Positions 57,679 through 64,000 of a DNA stretch of 64,000 nucleotides are shown piece after piece. The stretch's first letter is position 1; the number at the start of each line of letters is the position of its first letter. Below the pieces are notes generated by a model. It was not told the origin of the DNA, ran no database searches, and was given only the letters and a program-made list of their open reading frames with translations. The translations under genes and the position numbers were made by a program. The DNA comes from Pseudomonas iridis. Its GTDB lineage: Bacteria > Pseudomonadota > Gammaproteobacteria > Pseudomonadales > Pseudomonadaceae. The stretch lies in contig NZ_JACXXO010000010.1 in NCBI RefSeq assembly GCF_017980685.1, forward strand, positions 1-64,000, read 5' to 3'.

Positions 57679-60297
57679 ATGAAAAGCGCAGAAATCCGTG
57701 AAGCCTTCCTTCGCTTCTTCGAAGAGCAAGGCCACACCCGTGTAGCCTCCAGCTCTTTGATTCCGGGCAACGACCCAACCCTGCTGTTCACTAACGCGGG
57801 GATGAACCAGTTCAAGGACTGCTTCCTGGGCCAGGAAAAACGTGCGTACACCCGTGCAACCAGCAGCCAGAAATGCGTGCGTGCCGGTGGCAAGAACAGC
57901 GACCTGGAAAACGTCGGTTATACCGCTCGTCACCACACGTTCTTCGAAATGCTCGGCAACTTCAGCTTCGGTGACTATTTCAAGAAAGATGCGATTACCT
58001 TCGCGTGGACTTTCCTGACCGGCGTGCTGCAATTGCCGAAGGAAAAACTCTGGGTCACTGTCTACGCCTCGGACGACGAAGCGTATGACATCTGGACCCA
58101 GGAAATCGGTGTGCCGGTCGAGCGCATGATCCGCATCGGCGACAACAAAGGCGCGCCTTACGCGTCCGACAACTTCTGGACCATGGGTGATACCGGCCCA
58201 TGCGGCCCTTGCACCGAGATTTTCTACGATCACGGCGACCACATCTGGGGCGGCCCACCGGGTTCGCCGGAAGAAGACGGCGACCGTTACATCGAGATCT
58301 GGAACAACGTGTTCATGCAGTTCAACCGCACCGCCGATGGCGTGTTGCATCCGTTGCCAGCACCGTCGGTCGATACCGGCATGGGCCTGGAGCGGATCAG
58401 TGCGGTGATGCAGCACGTCAATTCCAACTACGACATTGACCTGTTCAAGAACCTGCTGAAAGCTTCGGCTGAAGCGATCGGCTGCGAAAATGGCGATCAG
58501 TCTTCGCTGAAAGTTGTTTCCGACCACATTCGTTCGTGCGGTTTCCTGATCGCCGACGGCGTAACACCATCCAACGAAGGTCGCGGCTACGTGCTGCGCC
58601 GGATCATCCGTCGCGCCTGCCGTCACGGCAACAAGCTGGGCGCCACCGGCAGCTTCTTCTACAAGATTGTCGCGGCACTGGTTGCCGAGATGGGCGATGC
58701 GTTCCCGGAACTGAAGAAGCAGCAGAGCAACATCGAGCGCGTCCTCAAGGCCGAAGAAGAGCAGTTCTCCAAGACTCTGGAGCACGGCCTGAAGATTCTC
58801 GAACAGGATCTGCTGGAACTCAAAGGCACCGTAGTGCCGGGCGACGTGGTGTTCAAACTCTACGACACCTACGGATTCCCGATGGACCTGACCGCGGACA
58901 TCGCCCGCGAGCGCAGCCTGACCGTCGACGAAGCCGGTTTCGAGCGTGAGATGGAAGCTCAGCGCGTCCGCGCACGTTCGGCCAGTTCTTTCGGTCTGGA
59001 CTACAACACGTTGGTTAAAGTTGACGTGGCCACCGAGTTCACCGGCTACGCCGCCACCAGCGGTTCGGCCAAAATCGTTGCCATCTATAAAGAAGGCCAG
59101 TCGGTCGACGTACTAAGTGAAGGCGAAGAGGGCGTGATCGTTCTCAACCAGACGCCTTTCTACGCCGAATCCGGTGGCCAGATCGGCGACTGCGGTTTCC
59201 TTCAGGCCGGCAACGCACGTTTCGATGTGCGCGACACCACCAAGACTGGCGGCGCGTTCCTGCATCACGGCGTGTTGGCGTCTGGCAGCCTGATCATCGG
59301 CGCGCCGGTTGAAACCCACGTTGATGCCGAAGTGCGTCACGCCACCGCGCTCAACCACTCGGCGACGCACTTGCTGCACGCCGCATTGCGTCAGGTGCTG
59401 GGCGAACACGTTCAACAGAAAGGCTCATTGGTCGACAGTCAGCGCTTGCGCTTCGACTTCAGCCACTTTGAAGCGATCAAGCCTGAGCAGATAAAAGCAC
59501 TGGAAGACATCGTCAACGCCGAGATTCGCAAGAACTCCGCGGTTGAAACCGAAGAAACCGACATCGAAACCGCCAAGAACAAAGGTGCGATGGCGCTGTT
59601 CGGCGAGAAATACGGCGACAACGTGCGCGTACTGAGCATGGGCGGCAATTTCTCCGTCGAGCTGTGTGGCGGTATCCACGCCAACCGTACCGGCGACATC
59701 GGCCTGCTGAAAATCATCAGCGAAGGCGGTGTGGCATCGGGCGTGCGTCGTATCGAGGCAGTCACCGGTGCAGCCGCACTGGCCTACTTGAACGCTGCGG
59801 AAGAACAACTCAAGGAAGCGGCCAGCCTGGTCAAGGGCAGCCGCGACAACCTGATCGACAAGCTGTCGGCTGTGCTGGAGCGCAACCGTCTGCTGGAGAA
59901 GCAACTCGAGCAGTTGCAGGCCAAGGCTGCCAGCGCTGCAGGCGACGATCTGTCGGCTTCGGCACTGGATGTCAAAGGCGTGAAGGTATTGGCCGTGCGT
60001 CTCGACGGTCAGGACGCCAAGGCGCTGCTGGCGCTGGTCGATCAGCTGAAAAACAAACTCGGCCGCGCAGTGATCCTGCTCGGCAGTGTCCATGAGGAAA
60101 AGGTCGTTCTGGTTGCAGGCGTAACCAAGGACCTGACTGGCCAACTCAAAGCCGGTGATTTGATGAAACAGGCTGCTGCGGCAGTGGGCGGGAAGGGCGG
60201 TGGTCGTCCGGACATGGCGCAGGGCGGCGGTGTCGACGCCGGCGCGCTGGATGGCGCACTGGCGCTGACCGTCCCATTCGTCGAGCAGGGTTTATAA
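57679..60297 (+). CDS. alaS: Alanyl-tRNA synthetase
   Basis: An 872-residue class II synthetase, full length. The catalytic core begins MKSAEIREAFLRFFEEQGH and includes FTNAGMNQFKDCFLG and GYTARHHTFFEMLGNFSFGDYFK. The editing domain has HSATHLLHAALRQVLG and CGGIHANRTGDIG for zinc binding. The C-terminal dimerisation/DHHA1 domain ends PDMAQGGGVDAGALDGAL. It charges tRNA-Ala and hydrolyses Ser- and Gly-tRNA-Ala. I start at ATG 57679, with GGAAGA upstream; an in-frame ATG further up is not family-like. lysC follows after 90 bases. Confidence 0.97.
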   Translation: MKSAEIREAFLRFFEEQGHTRVASSSLIPGNDPTLLFTNAGMNQFKDCFLGQEKRAYTRATSSQKCVRAGGKNSDLENVGYTARHHTFFEMLGNFSFGDYFKKDAITFAWTFLTGVLQLPKEKLWVTVYASDDEAYDIWTQEIGVPVERMIRIGDNKGAPYASDNFWTMGDTGPCGPCTEIFYDHGDHIWGGPPGSPEEDGDRYIEIWNNVFMQFNRTADGVLHPLPAPSVDTGMGLERISAVMQHVNSNYDIDLFKNLLKASAEAIGCENGDQSSLKVVSDHIRSCGFLIADGVTPSNEGRGYVLRRIIRRACRHGNKLGATGSFFYKIVAALVAEMGDAFPELKKQQSNIERVLKAEEEQFSKTLEHGLKILEQDLLELKGTVVPGDVVFKLYDTYGFPMDLTADIARERSLTVDEAGFEREMEAQRVRARSASSFGLDYNTLVKVDVATEFTGYAATSGSAKIVAIYKEGQSVDVLSEGEEGVIVLNQTPFYAESGGQIGDCGFLQAGNARFDVRDTTKTGGAFLHHGVLASGSLIIGAPVETHVDAEVRHATALNHSATHLLHAALRQVLGEHVQQKGSLVDSQRLRFDFSHFEAIKPEQIKALEDIVNAEIRKNSAVETEETDIETAKNKGAMALFGEKYGDNVRVLSMGGNFSVELCGGIHANRTGDIGLLKIISEGGVASGVRRIEAVTGAAALAYLNAAEEQLKEAASLVKGSRDNLIDKLSAVLERNRLLEKQLEQLQAKAASAAGDDLSASALDVKGVKVLAVRLDGQDAKALLALVDQLKNKLGRAVILLGSVHEEKVVLVAGVTKDLTGQLKAGDLMKQAAAAVGGKGGGRPDMAQGGGVDAGALDGALALTVPFVEQGL

Positions 60298-60387
60298 GAC
60301 GGCCCGCCGAGCCCGCAGTCTAGTGGCGGGTCCGGTGGCTGTTCGAGAAATTATTGGGCGCCCTTCATGGGCTGAGGCGGCTTTGAA

Positions 60388-61629
60388 ATGGCTTTGATCG
60401 TACAGAAATTTGGAGGCACCTCGGTCGGTACTGTCGAGAGAATCGAGCAGGTCGCCGACAAGGTTAAGAAGTTCCGTGATGCCGGCGATGACCTGGTGGT
60501 TGTGCTGTCTGCAATGAGCGGCGAAACCAACCGTCTGATCGATCTGGCCAAGCAAATCAGTGGTGACGGTCAACCGGTTCCGCGTGAGTTGGACGTGATT
60601 GTCTCCACCGGTGAGCAGGTGACGATTGCCCTGTTGGCCATGGCGCTGATCAAGCGCGGTGTGCCGGCGGTGTCGTACACCGGTAATCAGGTGCGGATCC
60701 TGACCGACAGCGCACACAATAAAGCGCGTATCTTGCAGATTGATGACCAGAAGATTCGCGGTGATCTGAAGGCAGGGCGCGTTGTTGTTGTCGCCGGATT
60801 CCAGGGTGTCGACGAGCACGGCAATATCACCACGCTGGGGCGTGGCGGTTCGGACACCACCGGCGTGGCATTGGCTGCAGCGCTGAAAGCCGATGAATGC
60901 CAGATCTACACCGATGTCGATGGTGTCTATACCACCGACCCGCGTGTCGTGCCGGTCGCTCAGCGTCTGGACAAGATCACCTTCGAAGAGATGCTGGAAA
61001 TGGCCAGCCTCGGTTCCAAGGTGTTGCAGATCCGTGCGGTGGAATTCGCCGGCAAGTACAACGTACCGCTGCGCGTACTGCACAGCTTCAAAGAGGGTCC
61101 GGGCACCCTCATTACTATTGATGAAGAGGAAACCATGGAACAGCCGATCATTTCCGGCATCGCTTTCAATCGCGATGAAGCCAAGCTGACCATCCGTGGC
61201 GTGCCAGACACCCCGGGTGTGGCGTTCAAGATTCTCGGCCCGATCAGTGCCGCGAACATCGAAGTCGACATGATCGTGCAAAACGTCGCGCACGATAACA
61301 CCACCGACTTCACCTTCACCGTGCACCGCAATGACTTCCAGGCCGCACAGACCGTGCTGGAAAACACCGCTCGCGAGATCGGTGCCCGTGAAGTGGTTGG
61401 CGACATCAAGATTGCCAAGGTCTCGATCGTCGGCGTCGGCATGCGTTCCCACGCAGGTGTGGCCAGCCGCATGTTCGAATCGCTGGCGAAAGAAAGCATC
61501 AACATCCAGATGATCTCGACGTCGGAAATCAAGGTTTCCGTGGTCATTGAAGAGAAGTATCTGGAACTGGCCGTGCGCGCCCTGCACACGGCTTTCGAAC
61601 TGGATGCTCCGGCCCGTCAGGGCGAGTAA
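60388..61629 (+). CDS. lysC: Aspartate kinase
   Basis: A 413-residue aspartokinase. The amino-acid-kinase domain starts with MALIVQKFGGTSVGTVERIEQ and includes VVVVAGFQGVDEHGNITTLGRGGSDTT and YTDVDGVYTTDPR. Two C-terminal ACT domains (about residues 265-405) give allosteric control by lysine and threonine. It makes aspartyl-phosphate for Lys, Thr, Met and diaminopimelate. Followed by a strong terminator, then rsmA; the alaS-lysC-rsmA order is conserved in Pseudomonas. Confidence 0.97.
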   Translation: MALIVQKFGGTSVGTVERIEQVADKVKKFRDAGDDLVVVLSAMSGETNRLIDLAKQISGDGQPVPRELDVIVSTGEQVTIALLAMALIKRGVPAVSYTGNQVRILTDSAHNKARILQIDDQKIRGDLKAGRVVVVAGFQGVDEHGNITTLGRGGSDTTGVALAAALKADECQIYTDVDGVYTTDPRVVPVAQRLDKITFEEMLEMASLGSKVLQIRAVEFAGKYNVPLRVLHSFKEGPGTLITIDEEETMEQPIISGIAFNRDEAKLTIRGVPDTPGVAFKILGPISAANIEVDMIVQNVAHDNTTDFTFTVHRNDFQAAQTVLENTAREIGAREVVGDIKIAKVSIVGVGMRSHAGVASRMFESLAKESINIQMISTSEIKVSVVIEEKYLELAVRALHTAFELDAPARQGE

Positions 61630-61643
61630 TTCCGCTTCTTGAA

Positions 61644-61676
61644 GGGCGCGGTCTGACCGCGCCCTTTATTTTTTGA
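61644..61676 (+). terminator. lysC intrinsic terminator
   Basis: GGGCGCGGTC (61644-61653) pairs with GACCGCGCCC (61655-61664), followed by a T-rich run. Loop of one base as drawn; the real loop opens the top pairs. Confidence 0.88.
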
Positions 61677-61816
61677 ATGGCGCGAGCCCTGATCTGTTCT
61701 TTTGCTCGCGCTGGTCAATACTCAGGCATGTAGGGCTACGATCGCTCTGGTTGTAGGTCGGGTGCCTTTTTTTTGCAGACTGTTGTCCCTGAACTGAATT
61801 GCGTAAGGAGAAAGGT

Positions 61817-62005
61817 ATGCTGATTCTGACTCGTCGGTGCGCAGAAAGCCTGATTATCGGTGATGGCGAAATCACCGTGACCGTGCTCGGCGTTAAAGGA
61901 AATCAAGTGCGTATCGGCGTCAACGCCCCGAAAGAGGTTGCCGTGCACCGTGAAGAAATTTACCTGCGTATAAAGAAAGAGAAGGACGAAGAACCAAGCC
62001 ATTAA
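61817..62005 (+). CDS. rsmA: Carbon storage regulator RsmA/CsrA
   Basis: A 62-residue CsrA-family RNA-binding protein: MLILTRRCAESLIIGDGEITVTVLGVKGNQVRIGVNAP, then VAVHREEIYLRI with the conserved Arg44 that contacts GGA in the target RNA. It represses translation of GGA-containing leaders and is titrated by RsmY/RsmZ sRNAs under GacA control. Strong ribosome site AAGGAG. The C-terminal KKEKDEEPSH is basic-acidic. It has its own promoter region after the lysC terminator; tRNA genes follow. Confidence 0.95.
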   Translation: MLILTRRCAESLIIGDGEITVTVLGVKGNQVRIGVNAPKEVAVHREEIYLRIKKEKDEEPSH

Positions 62006-62067
62006 TTTTTATCGATTTTTATGTTTGCAAACGGGGAAGAAGCTGGTTAATATACGCCCCGTGTTGC

Positions 62068-62158
62068 GGAGAGCTGGCCGAGTGGCCGAAGGCGCTCCCC
62101 TGCTAAGGGAGTACACCTCAAAAGGGTGTCGGGGGTTCGAATCCCCCGTTCTCCGCCA
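62068..62158 (+). tRNA. tRNA-Ser (GCT)
   Basis: 91 bases including the encoded CCA. Acceptor GGAGAGC pairs with GTTCTCC; anticodon loop CTGCTAA gives GCT; a long variable arm (TACACCTCAAAAGGGTGTC) is diagnostic of serine tRNA. T-arm GGGGGTTCGAATCCCCC is perfect. Confidence 0.97.
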
Positions 62159-62265
62159 TTATTTGCTTAGTACGTCGTAATCTGGCTTTTTCGGTAAGTT
62201 GTTGAAATTACTAGAAAAAGTGGTTGGAATAGAGATTAGACGGGCTATAATGCGGCGCAACAAAT

Positions 62266-62342
62266 GCACTCGTAGCTCAGCTGGATAGAGTACTCGGCTA
62301 CGAACCGAGCGGTCACAGGTTCGAATCCTGTCGAGTGCACCA
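62266..62342 (+). tRNA. tRNA-Arg (ACG), copy 1
   Basis: 77 bases with encoded CCA. Acceptor GCACTCG pairs with CGAGTGC; anticodon loop CTACGAA gives ACG, read as inosine for CGU/CGC/CGA. T-arm ACAGGTTCGAATCCTGT. Identical to copies 2 and 3. Confidence 0.97.
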
Positions 62343-62413
62343 TTTAAGAGTCAGTTACAGCAATGTAAGTGGCTTGCTTCAACCAGGTGTGATCTGGTCT
62401 AAAAAACACAAAT

Positions 62414-62490
62414 GCACTCGTAGCTCAGCTGGATAGAGTACTCGGCTACGAACCGAGCGGTCACAGGTTCGAATCCTGTCGAGTGCACCA
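62414..62490 (+). tRNA. tRNA-Arg (ACG), copy 2
   Basis: Identical 77-base sequence to copy 1, 148 bases downstream of it. The intervening spacer (CATTTAAGAGT...CAATGTAAGT...) is a diverged repeat of the next spacer, so the whole unit was duplicated. Confidence 0.97.
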
Positions 62491-62562
62491 TTTAAGAGTT
62501 AGTTGCAGCAATGTAAGTAACTCGGTTTCAGCCAGTTGTGGTCTGGTCTAAAAACACAAAAT

Positions 62563-62639
62563 GCACTCGTAGCTCAGCTGGATAGAGTACTCGGCTACGA
62601 ACCGAGCGGTCACAGGTTCGAATCCTGTCGAGTGCACCA
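62563..62639 (+). tRNA. tRNA-Arg (ACG), copy 3
   Basis: Identical to copies 1 and 2, 149 bases after copy 2. Followed at once by an intrinsic terminator, so the three tRNAs probably share one transcript, perhaps with the tRNA-Ser. Confidence 0.97.
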
Positions 62640-62649
62640 TATACCGAAA

Positions 62650-62675
62650 AGCCCGCGTTTAACGCGGGCTTTTTG
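62650..62675 (+). terminator. Terminator of the tRNA cluster
   Basis: AGCCCGCGTT (62650-62659) and AACGCGGGCT (62661-62670) form a 10-bp stem followed by TTTT. It lies ten bases past the last tRNA-Arg and also just beyond the stop of the convergent small gene. Confidence 0.92.
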
Positions 62676-63177
62676 CTGTCCGGGATTTGGCTTTTGCCTT
62701 CACGCAGCCTCTCTCATCAAAATCGACTTGAGCACTTCGGCCTCGTTTGAGGTCGTATCGATAGCTTGTCGTCGACGTCCGAATATTCACCTTGTCCGGT
62801 TTGCCGAGCGCGCTTTCTACATCCTGCTGACTCATGCCGGCAATCACGCGTCGATTGATGATCGCTTCGCGGCGTTGTCTGGCGTCGATCAGATTTCCGC
62901 ATTTGTCTTGTGTGCGACCAACGATGCCCGGTTCGCTGCCCGTGTTTTTCATACCGGATATTTCTTCGTGGTTGTGCTCCGGCATGATTGCCACGACCGA
63001 TCCGGGGAGGTAGGGGTTAACCTCCTGAACTGAAAGTTTTTCACCGTTCGCGCAACTCATCGACGTGAACGTGATGCGGCCGTCGGCGGCTTCGCAGCGA
63101 TGGAGGCTGGTTGCAGCGCCGGCAGGCGGTAGGAAGAGCAGGCTGGTCAGTACAAAAAGGGATGTTTTCGATGGCAT
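62659..63177 (-). CDS. Small secreted protein with DUF4124-like and SmpA-like parts
   Basis: A 172-residue exported protein. Signal peptide SLFVLTSLLFLPPAGAA; then LHRCEAADGRITFTSMSCANGEKL, a DUF4124-like two-Cys beta hairpin. Residues 110-150 carry RRVIAGMSQQDVESALGKPDKVN, the 'GMxxxxVxxxLGxP' pattern of SmpA/BamE-like domains. I start at ATG 63177, with GGAGG eight bases upstream. Probably periplasmic; function unknown. Its 3' end overlaps the tRNA terminator region on the other strand. Confidence 0.75.
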   Translation of the reverse strand: MPSKTSLFVLTSLLFLPPAGAATSLHRCEAADGRITFTSMSCANGEKLSVQEVNPYLPGSVVAIMPEHNHEEISGMKNTGSEPGIVGRTQDKCGNLIDARQRREAIINRRVIAGMSQQDVESALGKPDKVNIRTSTTSYRYDLKRGRSAQVDFDERGCVKAKAKSRTAKSPR

Positions 63178-63369
63178 TCGACGTCCTCCGTGACGATCTC
63201 CGTTCAAGGGTAGTCGCTACAATCTTCCCTGCCGGTGTGTTTTCTTTTCAGGATGAGTCGTCGCATTTACATGGATCAGGATGGCGCTCAGGTTTGTCTC
63301 GCAAGCGCTTGTTTCAGCCACGATTTTTTAGCGTGTTAAACCGTTAGGCGGTGTATCATTGCGCCCGTC

Positions 63370-63498
63370 AGCCCCGCCGGGGCTTATGGAAAACCTCCAT
63401 GGACTTACCCAGTAGCTACTCAGTACCCCGTTTTTCCAATCATGAATTGACTGATTGATCCTTCCGGCGTGCCCCGCTGCTGGGAGTGGAGTTCGCCT
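63370..63498 (+). promoter_or_regulatory. Structured mgtE leader
   Basis: A short hairpin AGCCCC-GCC-GGGGCT (63370-63384) and a second, ATGGA...TCCAT (63386-63400), precede a 19-codon leader ORF, with an AGTAGCTACT palindrome inside. The mgtE ATG follows at 63499. The arrangement recalls Mg2+-sensing leader mRNAs, but I know of no named riboswitch family that matches. Confidence 0.45.
63399..63458 (+). CDS. Candidate 19-codon leader peptide upstream of mgtE
   Basis: ATG at 63399 to TGA at 63456-63458 encodes MDLPSSYSVPRFSNHELTD, with two prolines. GGA lies about 10 bases upstream. Proline-containing leader peptides control Mg2+ transporter genes mgtA and corA in enteric bacteria; a similar role here is inference only. 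Confidence 0.4.
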   Translation: MDLPSSYSVPRFSNHELTD

Positions 63499-64000
63499 AT
63501 GTCTGAAATCGAAGTAAAGAAAACACAGGAAAGCCTGCAGGACCGCCTGGCTCAGGTCGTCGAGTTGCTGCAGCGCCAACGGGTCGTCGAAGACCTGACT
63601 CACCGCCAGGAAGGCGCGCATCACGACCGGGTGGAAAACCTGATTCACCGGCAAAATCTGGTCGAGCTGCAACGCAAGCTCGATGATCTGCACTCCGCCG
63701 ACGTCGCCTACATACTTGAAGCGTTGCCGCTGGACGATCGTCTGACGCTTTGGCAACTGGTCAAGGCCGATCGCGACGGCGACATTCTTCTCGAAGTATC
63801 CGATTCCGTCCGTGAAACGCTGATCGCCGACATGGACGATCACGAGCTCCTGGCTGCTGCCAAGGACATGGACGCCGACGAACTTGCTGACCTCGCCTCC
63901 GAGCTGCCGCGAGACGTCGTTCATGGGCTGATGGAGAGCCTGGATAATCAGCAGCGCGAGCGTGTGCGTTCGGCCCTGTCTTATGACGAGGATCAGGTCG
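63499..64000 (+). CDS. mgtE: Magnesium transporter MgtE (5' part; runs off the window)
   Basis: The first 167 residues of an MgtE Mg2+ channel. The N-terminal superhelical MgtE_N domain is visible: LQRKLDDLHSADVAYILEALPLDDRLTLWQLV, then DILLEVSDSVRETLIADMDDHELLAAAKDMDADELADLASELP. The CBS and membrane domains lie beyond 64000. MgtE is a dimeric, Mg2+-gated channel of the inner membrane; the acidic N domain is the Mg2+ sensor. GGAG precedes the ATG by eight bases. The gene is long for its family at the N-terminus (about 35 extra residues). Confidence 0.9.
   Translation, partial: MSEIEVKKTQESLQDRLAQVVELLQRQRVVEDLTHRQEGAHHDRVENLIHRQNLVELQRKLDDLHSADVAYILEALPLDDRLTLWQLVKADRDGDILLEVSDSVRETLIADMDDHELLAAAKDMDADELADLASELPRDVVHGLMESLDNQQRERVRSALSYDEDQV

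Noticed and set aside
62266..62639. Regular repeats that could suggest a CRISPR array
   Set aside because: The repeats are complete tRNA-Arg genes, and the spacers are similar to each other. No cas genes are present.

Overview
The window looks like a Pseudomonas chromosome of the P. fluorescens group. The main grounds are gene order and content: acs, aotJQMOP-argR, aruCFGDB-(small ORF)-aruE, alaS, lysC, rsmA, tRNAs and mgtE follow the core Pseudomonas layout. GC-rich codon use and many paired REP elements of the kind common in fluorescent pseudomonads agree. This is inference from the sequence alone; no database search was possible.

Layout. (1) 1-1950 is AT-rich and looks acquired: a truncated radical-SAM fragment and a nucleotidyltransferase-domain gene. 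(2) 1947-23812 is mostly small metabolic, transport and regulatory genes: a PPOX flavoprotein, a GNAT enzyme, a SnoaL-like/DGPF/ECF42-type sigma operon with a matching promoter, LysR/PACE efflux, a Pit phosphate transporter, ZntB, two chemoreceptor-type proteins, a MASE2-GGDEF cyclase, a phosphodiesterase, several regulator/target pairs and conserved proteins of unknown function. (3) 23816-28510 is an accessory stretch: an unknown zinc-knuckle protein, a colicin-E3-like rRNase toxin with two tandem candidate immunity genes, an HNH nuclease and a BRO-N antirepressor-like protein. (4) 28735-33217 carries nrdB with a long leader and an NrdR-like box, a DUF2790 protein and acs. (5) 33952-55312 is the arginine uptake and succinyltransferase catabolism region. 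It is interrupted between argR and aruC by a 7.8-kb gene for a 2595-residue leucine-rich-repeat toxin-like protein. (6) 55466-64000 holds an FMN-riboswitch-controlled lumazine synthase, threonine aldolase, alaS, lysC, rsmA, one tRNA-Ser and three tandem tRNA-Arg genes, a small secreted protein and the start of mgtE with a short leader ORF.

How the genes work together. AotJQMP import arginine/ornithine, ArgR senses arginine, and AruCFGDBE convert arginine to glutamate and succinate. TGTCGC-N8-AA half-sites before both aotJ and aruC fit joint ArgR control. The toxin/immunity genes, HNH nuclease and giant LRR protein form the competitive or host-directed part. The most unusual object is the giant LRR protein: five tandem modules of about 303 residues each, with no recognisable C-terminal E3-ligase domain.
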